Shown here: positions 1 to 7,272 of the stretch, piece by piece | Position numbering within the stretch: the stretch's first letter is position 1 | Layout: each line of letters begins with the position of its first letter | Assembly (NCBI GenBank): GCA_038257155.1 | Contig: JBBSJP010000024.1 | Span: 1-59,534, forward strand | Length of the DNA stretch: 59,534 nt | Direction of reading: 5' to 3' | Origin: JANJTY01 sp038257155 | Lineage (GTDB): Bacteria; Pseudomonadota; Gammaproteobacteria; Xanthomonadales; Xanthomonadaceae | Notes under the pieces: generated by a model | Told to the model about the DNA's origin: nothing | What the model saw: only the letters and a program-made list of their open reading frames with translations | Databases searched by the model: none | Position numbers and translations under genes: made by a program

Positions 1-77
1 GCCACCTTCTGGCCGCGGTCCGTCACCTGCTTTACCGCCTCCATCTTGAACTCGTCTGTGTACCGCTTGTTGCTCAT
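1..77 (-). CDS. IS3-family transposase OrfA, N-terminal fragment
   Basis: Only the first 25 codons are present, beginning MSNKRYTDEF and continuing KMEAVKQVTDRGQKVA. This is the usual opening of the helix-turn-helix OrfA protein of IS3-family elements, which together with OrfB (DDE integrase, made by programmed frameshifting) forms the active transposase. A good ribosome binding site (GGAGG on the minus strand, about 8 bases before the ATG) supports the start at 77. The rest of the gene runs off the left edge, so whether the element is intact cannot be judged. Confidence 0.8.
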   Translation of the reverse strand, partial: MSNKRYTDEFKMEAVKQVTDRGQKV

Positions 78-141
78 CCCGCACCTCCGTTTCAGCCATT
101 GTGAATGGCTGCCAGGTGTCTACGAAAGGCTGGGCGATTCA
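1..141 (-). mobile_element. IS3-family insertion sequence, terminal fragment (cut by window edge)
   Basis: The start of an IS3-type orfA lies on the minus strand, and about 60 bp further out the sequence ends in a TG...CA-type terminus: read on the minus strand it begins TGAATCGCCCAGCC at 141. IS3 elements typically start with TGA and carry orfA close to that end, so 141 is taken as the outer tip. Immediately beyond it the plus strand continues into the right half of an attC-like site, so the element appears to have landed inside that site. The other end, orfB and any target duplication are outside the window. Confidence 0.75.
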
Positions 142-202
142 GGGACATGTTACGTTCAAACCAAACCATCTCGGCCCTCGGCCGGTTAGCACGGCGTTGG
201 GC
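142..202 (+). repeat. attC-like site, right half only (interrupted by the IS)
   Basis: This stretch matches the right two thirds of the full attC-like site at 803-892 with few differences, including the inner arm CCGGTTAGCAC and a terminal core GTTGGGC at 196-202 that fits the GTTRRRY consensus of integron attC sites. The left half, with its RYYYAAC core, is missing because IS sequence abuts it at 141/142. It would have been the recombination site of the cassette to the left. Confidence 0.65.
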
Positions 203-228
203 GTCATGTTTAGAGTGTGCGGGGGCTG

Positions 229-801
229 ATGATGCTTAAAATCCGTCGGACTGTTGGTCTTGCGTCTCTGCTCACCCTCGGGATTGCCGTTTGGCTGGTT
301 TGGCCTCTGGTTTCGCACGAGTTTCATTCTGAGCCTACGGTACGATACGCCACGACAAAAGAACATGAAGCTTTTCTTGCGATGGCGTTCGATAACATGG
401 GGCATTCCAACCCGGATCTTGTCGTGGAACCGCTGCCCAGGTGCAGCCCCGCGCGGGATTGGTGGTGCATAGACCGCCAAGCTGCCGAAAGAATGTTTAG
501 TATGGGGCCGTCGTTGTCAGAGGTAGCGGATGGTCTAGATTCTCTTTCTAACCCACCACAAAGCCATCCATCGTCGCAGCACTACTCGCTACTCACGCCA
601 TCGGAATTTAAAGCCTACAATCGGGGCGACGAGTGGGGATTTGGGTACGTGGTTGCAGGATGGAGTCTCGTTGGTCCGCATGCTGCAATATTGGTGTTTT
701 TGTTTCCCGCAGAGGGCACTGGGTCGGCTATGATGCTCGTCGAGTATCGACGCCTTTTTGGCACATGGCACGTAGTTGGTCGGCGCTTCAGTCCAGTATG
801 A
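229..801 (+). CDS. Hypothetical cassette-borne protein with N-terminal membrane anchor
   Basis: The protein (190 aa from the first of two adjacent ATGs) has basic residues followed by one hydrophobic stretch (about residues 8-28, GLASLLTLGIAVWLVWPLV) that could be a signal anchor. The rest is soluble, with Cys and Trp residues in the middle (RCSPARDWWC) and a hydrophobic beta-rich end. I do not recognise a family. A G-run at 221-225 suits ATG 229 or, with better spacing, ATG 232; GTG 217 is also possible. The stop codon sits one base before the attC-like site at 803, the normal position of an integron cassette gene. Codon use is less GC-biased than in the core genes further right. Confidence 0.6.
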   Translation: MMLKIRRTVGLASLLTLGIAVWLVWPLVSHEFHSEPTVRYATTKEHEAFLAMAFDNMGHSNPDLVVEPLPRCSPARDWWCIDRQAAERMFSMGPSLSEVADGLDSLSNPPQSHPSSQHYSLLTPSEFKAYNRGDEWGFGYVVAGWSLVGPHAAILVFLFPAEGTGSAMMLVEYRRLFGTWHVVGRRFSPV

Positions 802-802
802 C

Positions 803-892
803 GCCCAACTATGTGCTCAACCGGACCTGCGGGGACATGCTACGTTCAAACCAATCCATCTCGGCCCTTGGCCGGTTAGCACGGCGTTAGGC
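803..892 (+). repeat. attC-like integron recombination site (most intact copy)
   Basis: It begins with GCCCAAC (803-809, RYYYAAC core) and ends with GTTAGGC (886-892, GTTRRRY core), 90 bp overall. The inner arms GTGCTCAACCGG (813-824) and CCGGTTAGCAC (872-882) are complementary except for one extra base in the left arm, the kind of extrahelical base that marks folded attC sites. It follows the stop codon of the gene at 229-801 by one base. Related but decayed copies are at 142-202, 1485-1587 and 2109-2196. Confidence 0.7.
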
Positions 893-1026
893 GCCACATG
901 AATCAGCGCAGCCTGCTTTGGCACTTGCTCTTACCCTCCAGGGAAGCGTTCAAGGGGAACGACTCTGTGTCCAATCGTCAGGCACGCATCCGGCAGATCT
1001 CCATGCAGTTCAGGTCTTAGATCCCG

Positions 1027-1407
1027 ATGGAACGGGCCTTGTACCTTTCTGCATTTCTGGTGTTCGCTACCGGCGTGGCGCATTCGGTTCTCGGCGAGAG
1101 ATACATTCTTGTCCGCTTGTTTCGCCGGACCGAGATTCCGCATCTCTTTGGCGGTCCCGAATTTACCGTTCGTACCCTGCGGTTCGCCTGGCACATCACG
1201 ACCGTTGCATGGTGGGGGCTGGGAGCCATCATCATCCTGATAGCGCGCGGCGAAGCTGCTCCCGATGCCATTCTTCATGTCTTGTCCGTCACGGCACTTG
1301 CTTCTGCGCTTGTCGCGGCCGTTGGTTCCCGGTTCCGCCACTTGTCGTGGCTTGTGTTTGCAGTCATTGCGGTGCTTCTCTACGGGTCAGGCGCGCACTG
1401 GCTGTGA
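1027..1407 (+). CDS. Small multi-pass membrane protein, unknown function
   Basis: This 126-aa protein has about four hydrophobic segments (residues 4-22, 55-76, 82-100 and 106-124). Between the first two is a polar loop containing RLFRRTEIPHLFGG. The conserved-looking features are AHSVLGE after helix 1 and RFAWHITTVAWWGLG at helix 2. Similar compact four-helix proteins with this layout are common orphan genes in proteobacteria, but no function is known to me. It lies between two attC-like sites in the same orientation as the other cassette genes. The 134 bases before it (893-1026) hold no gene I can support. Confidence 0.6.
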   Translation: MERALYLSAFLVFATGVAHSVLGERYILVRLFRRTEIPHLFGGPEFTVRTLRFAWHITTVAWWGLGAIIILIARGEAAPDAILHVLSVTALASALVAAVGSRFRHLSWLVFAVIAVLLYGSGAHWL

Positions 1408-1484
1408 CTTGCAGTTCAAGCCAGCTACCCCTGGCCCGCGGCGGGTCTGTACTGCAAAGAGCGCTACGCGCCATGCAAATGCCA

Positions 1485-1587
1485 AGCCCGCCCCGCTAAC
1501 CCTTCGATGGCGAAGCAAGTTGGCGGAGCATGTTACATTCCAGCCACCCTCTCTCGGCCGCGCGGCCGGCTCGCACGGCGAAAGACC
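1485..1587 (+). repeat. Degenerate attC-like site
   Basis: The right portion (about 1530-1580) aligns with the intact site at 803-892 through ATG-TAC-TTC, TCTCGGCC and GGCCGG...GCACGGCG, but the terminal GTTRRRY core is replaced by sequence beginning AAAGACC and the left core is not clean. It separates the membrane-protein cassette from the DUF3024 gene and is read as an inactivated attC. Confidence 0.45.
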
Positions 1588-1594
1588 TCGCACC

Positions 1595-1945
1595 ATGGCC
1601 TTCAACGATCTTGAGCTGGCACGTATACGCATTCCCCTGTCGAAGTGGCTTGCACGTCGACGGCCACCGCCTCAGGTTCGCGCAGAGTTGGACCTCGCCT
1701 ATCGCATTTCTGGACAAAGCATTGAGATTGTTGAAGTGCGTCCGGCCTGGGGAGGACAGCCCGGTGAAGTCATGGAGCGCGGATTGGCAAAAGCGACCTA
1801 TGTAATATCGCTGGATGCTTGGCGGATCTACTGGCAGCGCGCTGATCTCAAGTGGCACCGCTATGAGCCATTTCCGACGGCGATTTCCGTCGAGCAATTC
1901 CTTGCCGTTGTAGACGAGGATCAGTTCGCATGTTTCTTCGGCTAG
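1595..1945 (+). CDS. DUF3024 family protein
   Basis: The 116-aa protein starts MAFNDLELARIRIPL and contains the features I associate with DUF3024: RRRPPPQVRAELDL, a beta hairpin GQSIEIVEVRP, KATYVISLDAWRIYWQRADL followed by KWHRYEPFP, and an acidic C-terminus VDEDQFACFFG. The family is small, cytosolic and of unknown function. The longer upstream reading frame from 1265 was not used: it runs through an attC-like repeat, and the family's usual N-terminus coincides with ATG 1595. A hairpin follows about 60 bases after the stop. Confidence 0.8.
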   Translation: MAFNDLELARIRIPLSKWLARRRPPPQVRAELDLAYRISGQSIEIVEVRPAWGGQPGEVMERGLAKATYVISLDAWRIYWQRADLKWHRYEPFPTAISVEQFLAVVDEDQFACFFG

Positions 1946-2005
1946 GAGCCTGTGCGGCAGAAGCAATCGAGGCGAAAGCGTGTCTGCGCGAGAACGAATT
2001 TTTGA

Positions 2006-2045
2006 CGATTCGCCGGCCTGTAGTGGTTCTACAGGCCAAGAATCG
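2006..2045 (+). terminator. Strong hairpin after the DUF3024 gene, possible terminator
   Basis: The inner arms GGCCTGTAG (2015-2023) and CTACAGGCC (2029-2037) are perfectly complementary around a 5-base loop, extended by CGATTC (2006-2011) and GAATCG (2040-2045). No U-run follows on the plus strand; a T-run precedes it (ATTTTTG at about 1999-2003). A terminator or mRNA-stabilising role is inferred from position only. Confidence 0.35.
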
Positions 2046-2108
2046 GCGGAAATTCGGGCCGCGCAGGCGCGTTTGCAGCCCGGTTGGCTTCTGCCGCGCA
2101 GGCTCCTG

Positions 2109-2196
2109 GCCCAAGGCTCAACCGGAACTGCGGGGACGTGTTGCGGACAAAGCAGCTGGCTTCGGCTCGCGGCCAACTAGCCAGGCCTTGGTCAAC
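2109..2196 (+). repeat. Degenerate attC-like site
   Basis: The left half, GCCCAAG then GGCTCAACCGG, CTGCGGGGACGTG, closely follows the intact site at 803-892. The right half keeps the length but has lost the CCGGTTAGCAC arm and the GTTRRRY core (it now reads GGCCAACTAGCC...GGTCAAC). It sits between two plus-strand genes like the other copies and is probably no longer a recombination substrate. Confidence 0.45.
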
Positions 2197-2212
2197 CATT
2201 GGGGGTTCAGAG

Positions 2213-2734
2213 ATGTCAGAAACAACGGATGCAGGCCCGGGTGCGCCGACCATCACGGTTGCGGGTCAACCCATGCTGCTTGGGGATGTCTTGAAGTCGA
2301 TTCGGAGCTCGGGTTCCTGGTTCTGGTGGGTCGCTGCGCTTTCGCTCGTCAATACGGCTTCCGTGATTTTCGATCTGAAGTACGGGATGGCATTGGGGCT
2401 CGGGATTACCCAGGTTGTCGATGCGCTTTTCAGCTTTGATGAGAACGGCGAGCTCGTGCAGATCGGCGTGGTAGGCCGATCAATTCATATCGGCATCGTG
2501 CTGGCGATCGCGGCGGCCTTTTATGCACTCGGGAGATTTGCCCGGAACTACAGCGCCGTCGCCTTCATCGTGGGCATGTCGTTGTATGCCCTGGATGCGC
2601 TCATCTTCGCTCTGGTCGGTGACTGGATTGGGGTTGGGTTCCATGCGTTTGTCCTCTTCATGTTGTGGGGTGGGTACTCGCTGCTACGCGCTGCTCGAAG
2701 GGATGCACCGGAAGCATTTGGCGCCGTGGCCTAG
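2213..2734 (+). CDS. Membrane protein with four predicted helices, unknown function
   Basis: From ATG 2213 (AGAG a few bases upstream) the protein is 173 aa. A polar N-terminus with TITVAGQPMLLGDVL precedes hydrophobic segments at about residues 37-57, 87-105, 113-132 and 137-156, and the C-terminus is basic then short and polar (LLRAARRDAPEAFGAVA). I do not recognise the family. The longer frame from 2084 reads through the attC-like repeat and was not used. The gene follows the degenerate attC at 2109-2196 and is co-oriented with its neighbours. An envelope role is all that can be inferred. Confidence 0.55.
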   Translation: MSETTDAGPGAPTITVAGQPMLLGDVLKSIRSSGSWFWWVAALSLVNTASVIFDLKYGMALGLGITQVVDALFSFDENGELVQIGVVGRSIHIGIVLAIAAAFYALGRFARNYSAVAFIVGMSLYALDALIFALVGDWIGVGFHAFVLFMLWGGYSLLRAARRDAPEAFGAVA

Positions 2735-2769
2735 CGAGGTGCCTGTGCCGACCTGCGAAGCCACCAGTG

Positions 2770-3135
2770 ATGACTGCCGATAGCGCGCAGGGGGAACGCC
2801 ATCGCGCGTTCCCGACGAAAGGACTGGTTCTATGGCCACTTGTCGGTTGGGGGTTTGTAGCAGTGGTCTTTGTGCTGATGGTGACCGGAGTTGATGAACT
2901 GGCGACGTTCATTCCGCTCAGCTCGACCCTGCTTGTCCTGAGTGTGGCTGCACTGGGTCTCATAGCCTTGTCGCAGCTGGTGCTGATACCTCTGGGAACG
3001 TTCTACTTTGTCAGTTTGCGAAGTGTGCGGACTCCTCGTGCAGCGCTTGCTCTTCTTTGTGGCACCGCGCACCTGACGATGGCCTTGCTTGGTCTGTGGG
3101 CCATGAGCTCAGCGCTTGCTTTGCACGCGGCATAG
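2770..3135 (+). CDS. Small membrane protein, unknown function
   Basis: A 121-aa protein from ATG 2770, 35 bases after the preceding stop. The first 18 residues are polar and basic (MTADSAQGERHRAFPTKG). Three hydrophobic segments follow, at about 20-40, 50-80 (long enough for two short helices) and 96-118. There is no recognisable motif. It could be cotranscribed with the membrane protein upstream. No attC-like site can be recognised between the two, so they may have travelled as one unit or the site has decayed. A longer frame from 2665 overlaps the previous gene and is disfavoured. Confidence 0.5.
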   Translation: MTADSAQGERHRAFPTKGLVLWPLVGWGFVAVVFVLMVTGVDELATFIPLSSTLLVLSVAALGLIALSQLVLIPLGTFYFVSLRSVRTPRAALALLCGTAHLTMALLGLWAMSSALALHAA

Positions 3136-3444
3136 CTGGCGGAACAGGGTCCTATCGCCGGCATGAGCAACAACTGCAGGAATTCAATTGGCTGAACCAG
3201 GTTGCATTCAATCCTTCCAGTCCCCTTCTCGGTACTTCTAGCGGTTTGTTGGGGCTCATTGGACCGCCCGTATCCGGTGATGGATGAATTTCTTGGTAGT
3301 GGACTTGAGGCCAGCGGCGCTGAAAGCTGATGATGTGCCCAGTGCAGTCCGAGACTTTGAAACCAACACTGGCCGCCGCACGTCGACCTGCCCGGCGCCA
3401 GTTGACACCGTTCCGGGCCCTGGGCCCGCATCAGGAGGCAAGAC
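3136..3444. other. Intergenic stretch without a supported gene
   Basis: About 309 bases with no ORF having a credible start and composition. A segment at about 3200-3260 (TTGCATTCAATCC ... CTAGCGGTTTGTTGGGG) faintly resembles the right half of the attC-like sites but is too diverged to call. A possible ribosome binding site (AGGAGGC) lies at its right end and belongs to the next gene. Confidence 0.5.
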
Positions 3445-3903
3445 ATGAGACCGATCCTTGCTGCAGTGCTTTTGGTCCTCGCGTCGCCTGCAGCCCAGTC
3501 TGCATCGTGCGGCTCGCATGAAAGCGCGTTGCGAGACATCAAGCTGAAGGAGTGGCCGGCCTACTACCGCAGCGGCAATGCCGAAGGACTGGGTGAGTTC
3601 CTGTTGGATGAGTTCCGGGTGATTGGCGGTGATGGCTCGGTGTCGCTGAAGCAGGCAGAGATGGCCTGGGTTGCGCAGGGTGACTGGAACCCCAAGGACT
3701 TCGTCTACACGATTGCCAGCCTCGTTTGCCCGAGTCCCGCGACGGCGATCATTGTTGGTGAAGGTCGGTTCAAGCGCGAGGTCAATGGTGTCTGGCATTT
3801 ACACCGCTATGTTTCGTCCAATGTACTGATTCTGGTTGAGGGGCGATGGCGGCCGGCTCAGTCGCATATTTCGGGCGAGCGATCCGAGCCCGTTGCGGGT
3901 TAG
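3445..3903 (+). CDS. Secreted NTF2-like (DUF4440/SnoaL-type) protein
   Basis: The protein is 152 aa and starts at an ATG preceded by AGGAGGC. Residues 1-19 (MRPILAAVLLVLASPAAQS) form a Sec signal peptide ending near ASC. The mature part has the cone-like NTF2 pattern: an N-terminal helix with EWPAYYRSGNAEGLGEFLLDEFRVIGGDG, then a beta-strand series ending RYVSSNVLILVEGRWRPAQSH. This fits small periplasmic proteins of the DUF4440 kind, which have no uniform function. The two visible Cys near the start and in LVCPSP could form a disulfide. The family call is by fold pattern only. Confidence 0.6.
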   Translation: MRPILAAVLLVLASPAAQSASCGSHESALRDIKLKEWPAYYRSGNAEGLGEFLLDEFRVIGGDGSVSLKQAEMAWVAQGDWNPKDFVYTIASLVCPSPATAIIVGEGRFKREVNGVWHLHRYVSSNVLILVEGRWRPAQSHISGERSEPVAG

Positions 3904-3928
3904 CGCAGTCAGCGCGAAGGGACCGAAC

Positions 3929-4651
3929 ATGCACGCCCAGTTGATGCAGCGAATCGCCGACGGTCGGACAGACCTGGTGTTCGACTGGATAGCAGAAGGA
4001 CACACCGCGACGGCCACCGACCCGCAGGGGGTCAGCCTGCTGCAATGGTGCGCGTATTACGGGGATGTGAGCGCGATCCGCTGGCTTTTGGACAGGGGCG
4101 AGTTGCTTCAGTCGCTTGGCGAAAATCATGGGCTGAATGAAGCGGTGTTCCAGGGTCATTGGCAGCTCGTCCAGTTCCTTGTCGAGCAGGGCGCAGACGT
4201 CAACCTTCCACTGCCTCATACAGGCGAGACGCCCTTGCACGCCGCCTTGTGCAAGGCCAATCGACCCGTGTACGAGCTCGTGGTGCAGGTGCTGCTGGCG
4301 TATGGGGCGAACCCGAATTGTGTAACGAATCCAGATGTCGAAACGGGTGGCTTCATGAGGGACTGCAGAACGAAAGGCGAGACACCCTTGCATCGGGCGG
4401 CTGCCTTCGGCACCGAACAAGTTGTTCAAGCATTGCTTGATGCCGGCGCGATCGTCGATGCCAAGGACATGAACGGTGATTCGCCGCTGAGCTGGGCGAG
4501 CTGGCATCTGCGCCCTGACGCCATCCTCAGGAAGCTTTGTTACGGCGATTTCTCCATCCACTCCGCCCGGCAGTCAACCTACGATCACGGCATGGGCTGG
4601 GGCGTCATGGGCATCGGGCGACCTCACCTGCGGCAAGGCGAGCTGCCCTGA
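3929..4651 (+). CDS. Ankyrin-repeat protein, cytosolic
   Basis: From ATG 3929 the protein is 240 aa with no signal peptide. It contains roughly five ankyrin repeats, recognisable in GVSLLQWCAYYGDVSAIRWL, GLNEAVFQGHWQLVQFLVEQ followed by GADVNLP, GETPLHAALCKANRP, GETPLHRAAAFGTEQVVQAL and GDSPLSWASWHLRPDAILR. Ankyrin repeats mediate protein binding; the partner is unknown. It starts 25 bases after the secreted protein above. The C-terminal ~35 residues (YGDFSIHSARQ...GELP) lie outside the repeats. The longer frame from 3836 overlaps the previous gene and lacks a ribosome binding site. Confidence 0.75.
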   Translation: MHAQLMQRIADGRTDLVFDWIAEGHTATATDPQGVSLLQWCAYYGDVSAIRWLLDRGELLQSLGENHGLNEAVFQGHWQLVQFLVEQGADVNLPLPHTGETPLHAALCKANRPVYELVVQVLLAYGANPNCVTNPDVETGGFMRDCRTKGETPLHRAAAFGTEQVVQALLDAGAIVDAKDMNGDSPLSWASWHLRPDAILRKLCYGDFSIHSARQSTYDHGMGWGVMGIGRPHLRQGELP

Positions 4652-4851
4652 CCCCGGACCTGCAGCGGTCGTCGCGTAGACTCGCCGATGCCAAACGGTG
4701 CGCAGCGAATTGCGGTTCGGCGCATGGCAGGCAAAGGACGCGATGCCATGAGCATCTTGCGAGTCGCTCAGCGTGGTGCCATCGTGGATCTTGGAGCGGG
4801 AGACGAGCGGCACGGCGAAGCAATCTGCCCCGGGGTTTTGGAGTGTCACGC

Positions 4852-5301
4852 ATGAATTCGGCAGGTGCTGGGTATCTGGTTCTGGCTGCAGGACTGAGCG
4901 GCCTTGCCGCGCTTGCGCATGTCGGTGTGGTGATCGGCGGGGCGCCCTGGTACCGCTTTTTTGGTGCCGGCGAAGGAATGGCCCAGTTGGCTGCGAGCGG
5001 CAGTTGGTATCCGGCGCTTGTTACTCTGGGGATCGCTGGCGTGCTCTTCGGCTGGTCGGCGTACGCGCTATCGGCGGCAGGTGTTATTGCGACACTTCCC
5101 TACGTACGAGCCGTGCTGGTACTGGTCACTGCGATTTACCTTCTCCGCGGTGTGGCGGGCTTCGTTCTTGCTGCTGTTGCACCGGGCGGCAATAGCCCGG
5201 CCTTCTGGGTCTGGAGTTCGGTGATCTGCCTGTTGATTGGTGTCGTGCATGCAGTCGGGCTGGCGAAGCAGTGGCCCTGGTTGTCAGGGGCACATGTCTG
5301 A
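4852..5301 (+). CDS. Four-helix membrane protein, unknown function
   Basis: A 149-aa, very hydrophobic protein with segments at about residues 8-28, 55-75, 79-107 and 122-140. A characteristic loop, GAPWYRFFGAGEGMAQLAASG, follows helix 1. Compact membrane proteins with this WYRFFGAGE loop occur widely as orphan genes in proteobacteria, without assigned function as far as I know. The long frame from 4537 overlaps the ankyrin gene in another frame, so ATG 4852 is preferred. The 200 bases before it hold nothing recognisable. It is the last plus-strand gene of the accessory region before the minus-strand core gene at 5516. Confidence 0.55.
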   Translation: MNSAGAGYLVLAAGLSGLAALAHVGVVIGGAPWYRFFGAGEGMAQLAASGSWYPALVTLGIAGVLFGWSAYALSAAGVIATLPYVRAVLVLVTAIYLLRGVAGFVLAAVAPGGNSPAFWVWSSVICLLIGVVHAVGLAKQWPWLSGAHV

Positions 5302-5378
5302 CATGGGTGGGTGCCGCACAGGCGTTTGCCGGAGTTGGCGAAGATTGCTCTGGCAGGTTGGTGCTGAGCGGTAGCAAA

Positions 5379-5456
5379 GCCCAACGCTGCGCGATGCCGC
5401 ATCGCGACTGCAACCATCATCTCGCCACGTTGGGCTTCGCTGCGCTCAGCGCCAAC
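5379..5456. repeat. Palindromic element, attC-like (GCCCAAC...GTTGGGC) with overlapping hairpin
   Basis: GCCCAAC(G) at 5379-5386 is answered by (C)GTTGGGC at 5428-5435. Just inside, GCGCGATG on the left pairs imperfectly with the CATCATCTCGC block on the right, giving a 57-bp attC-like fold. The right core also starts a second hairpin, GTTGGGC...GCGCCAAC (5429-5456), a form common as a generic intergenic palindrome. It may be the last attC of the array or an unrelated extragenic repeat; the sequence differs from the 803-892 family. Confidence 0.4.
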
Positions 5457-5515
5457 TTACGGGAAGCGCTGCCGGCGGGCCAACTCGGTACGTGGGCGCT
5501 CGCGCGTCGTCGCGC

Positions 5516-7114
5516 CTACAGATTCTGGTAGTTCGGCCCTGCGCCACCTTCCGGGGTAACCCAGGTGATGATTTCGTACGGATCCTTGATGTCGCAGGTC
5601 TTGCAATGCACGCAGTTGGCGGCATTGATCTGCAGGCGTTTGCTGCCGGCGTCTTCGACGATTTCGTAGACGCCGGCCGGGCAGAAGCGGGTGCAGGGGT
5701 TGCCGTATTCCTCGGCACAGCGGCCGATGCAGATCGAGGTATCGGATACCTTCAAATGCACCGGCTGGTCTTCGTCGTGATCGGTGGCGGCGAAGTACAC
5801 GCTGGCCAGGCGATCGCGCGGCGGCAGGTCGCGTTCCACCCAGCCGCGTTCGGGTGAGGTGTATTCGTCCAGTTTTTCCAGCGTGGCCCAGTCGGGCTTG
5901 TTCTTGAGGGTCCAGGGCGAGTGACCGCCCAGCGCGGTTTCCCAGGCCGCGTTGGCCATGCCGAACCACAGGCCCTTCTTGAAGCCGGGCTTGATATTGC
6001 GCACTGACTTGAGTTCGGCGACCGCGTCGGAAGCGCGCAGGCGGGCATCCCAGCCTGTTGAGCTCAGTTCCTTGGCCAGATGCTCGGCGGCCAGCATGCC
6101 GCTGCGGATCGCCTGGTGGGTGCCCTTGATCTTGGGTACGTTGAGCAGGCCGGCGGTGTCACCGATCAGCAGGGCGCCGGGCATTTCGCACTTGGGCAGG
6201 CTCTGATAGCCGCCAGTGACGATGGCGCGTGCACCGGCCGAGAGGATGCTGCCACCTTCCAGCAGGGGCTTGATCAGCGGGTGGTGCTTCCACTGCTGGA
6301 AGGCCTCGAACGGTCGGAAGTTGGGGTCGACGTAGTCCAGTCCGGCAACGTAGCCGACCGCCAGGCGGTTTTTGTCCAGGTGATACAGGAAGCTGCCGCC
6401 ATAGGTGCGGGTGTCGGCCGGCCAACCGACGCTGTGCAGGATCTTGCCCGGCGAGACGCGCCCATCGGGCAACTGCCACAGCTCCTTGATGCCGATCGAG
6501 TAGCTTTGCGGGTCACTGTCGGCATCGAGTTTGAAACGCTTGACCAGTTGCTTGGTGAGATGGCCGCGCGCACCTTCGGCGAGCACGGTGACCTTGGCGT
6601 GGATGTCGATGCCCTGGGTGTAACCGGCCTTGTGCGAACCGTCCTTGGCCACGCCCATGTCGCCGATGCGCACCCCGCCGACGCTGCCGTCTTCGTTGAA
6701 AAAGGTTTCAGCGGCGGCGAAGCCGGGATAGATCTCCACGCCCAGCGCTTCGGCCTGCGGTGCCATCCAGGCGCACATCGCGCCCAGGCTGACGATGAAA
6801 TTGCCATGGTTCTTCATGCCGGGCGGCAGCGGCAGGCGGCGTCCGCCGGTCTTGTTCAGCAGCCAGAATTCGTCGCGGGTGGCCGGCACGCAGATCGGCG
6901 GCGGGGCATCGCGCCAGCCGGGCAGCAGCGCATCGAGCGGTTGCGGCTCGATCACCGCGCCAGACAGGATCTGCGCGCCGATGCTTGAGGCTTTCTCGAT
7001 CACGCAGACCGAAAGCTCCGGATTGAGCTGCTTCAGGCGAATGGCGAAGGCGAGACCGGCCGGGCCTGCGCCCACGGTCACCACGTCGTATTCCATGAAC
7101 TCGCGCTCGCTCAT
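5516..7114 (-). CDS. Electron transfer flavoprotein-ubiquinone oxidoreductase
   Basis: This 532-aa protein passes electrons from reduced electron transfer flavoprotein (fed by acyl-CoA and amino acid dehydrogenases) to ubiquinone at the inner membrane. The N-terminal FAD-binding fold has VVTVGAGPAGLAFAIRL (GAGPAG at 15-20). The middle contains the family's LPDGRVSPGKILHSVGWP and TYGGSFLYH region, and GDTAGLLNVPKIKGTHQAI. The C-terminus carries the single 4Fe-4S cluster: CPAGVYEIVEDAG followed by CVHCKTCDIKDPYEIITW. Length and ending (GGAGPNYQNL) match the family. ATG 7114 is preceded by GGGAG on the minus strand; ATG 7096 is an alternative. It diverges from ycgL across a 158-bp gap. The window's amino acid catabolic genes would supply its electrons. 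Confidence 0.95.
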   Translation of the reverse strand: MSEREFMEYDVVTVGAGPAGLAFAIRLKQLNPELSVCVIEKASSIGAQILSGAVIEPQPLDALLPGWRDAPPPICVPATRDEFWLLNKTGGRRLPLPPGMKNHGNFIVSLGAMCAWMAPQAEALGVEIYPGFAAAETFFNEDGSVGGVRIGDMGVAKDGSHKAGYTQGIDIHAKVTVLAEGARGHLTKQLVKRFKLDADSDPQSYSIGIKELWQLPDGRVSPGKILHSVGWPADTRTYGGSFLYHLDKNRLAVGYVAGLDYVDPNFRPFEAFQQWKHHPLIKPLLEGGSILSAGARAIVTGGYQSLPKCEMPGALLIGDTAGLLNVPKIKGTHQAIRSGMLAAEHLAKELSSTGWDARLRASDAVAELKSVRNIKPGFKKGLWFGMANAAWETALGGHSPWTLKNKPDWATLEKLDEYTSPERGWVERDLPPRDRLASVYFAATDHDEDQPVHLKVSDTSICIGRCAEEYGNPCTRFCPAGVYEIVEDAGSKRLQINAANCVHCKTCDIKDPYEIITWVTPEGGAGPNYQNL

Positions 7115-7272
7115 GCGGCGGATCTCCCTTCGGCAAGAGTCGCGATTATCCGGCCCGGACAGTGAACGCGGCAAACCCGATCTGAACCCGGGCTGCGCGC
7201 GCGGCTGGCCGGACGCGGCAATTCCGGTAACAATCGCAACGCCGCATCCCGTGCGCGGCTTCGGATTGCCGC

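Noticed and set aside
918..1499. 193-aa plus-strand frame overlapping the membrane protein at 1027-1407
   Set aside because: It is Cys/Arg/Ser-rich without a start signal; the overlapping frame encodes a plausible four-helix protein.
3200..3260. Possible further attC remnant
   Set aside because: Only loose similarity to the right half of the 803-892 site, and no complementary left core could be found.
5271..5531. 86-aa plus-strand frame at the right edge of the accessory region
   Set aside because: It overlaps the previous gene and runs through the palindrome at 5379-5456 into the end of the ETF-QO gene; no family features.
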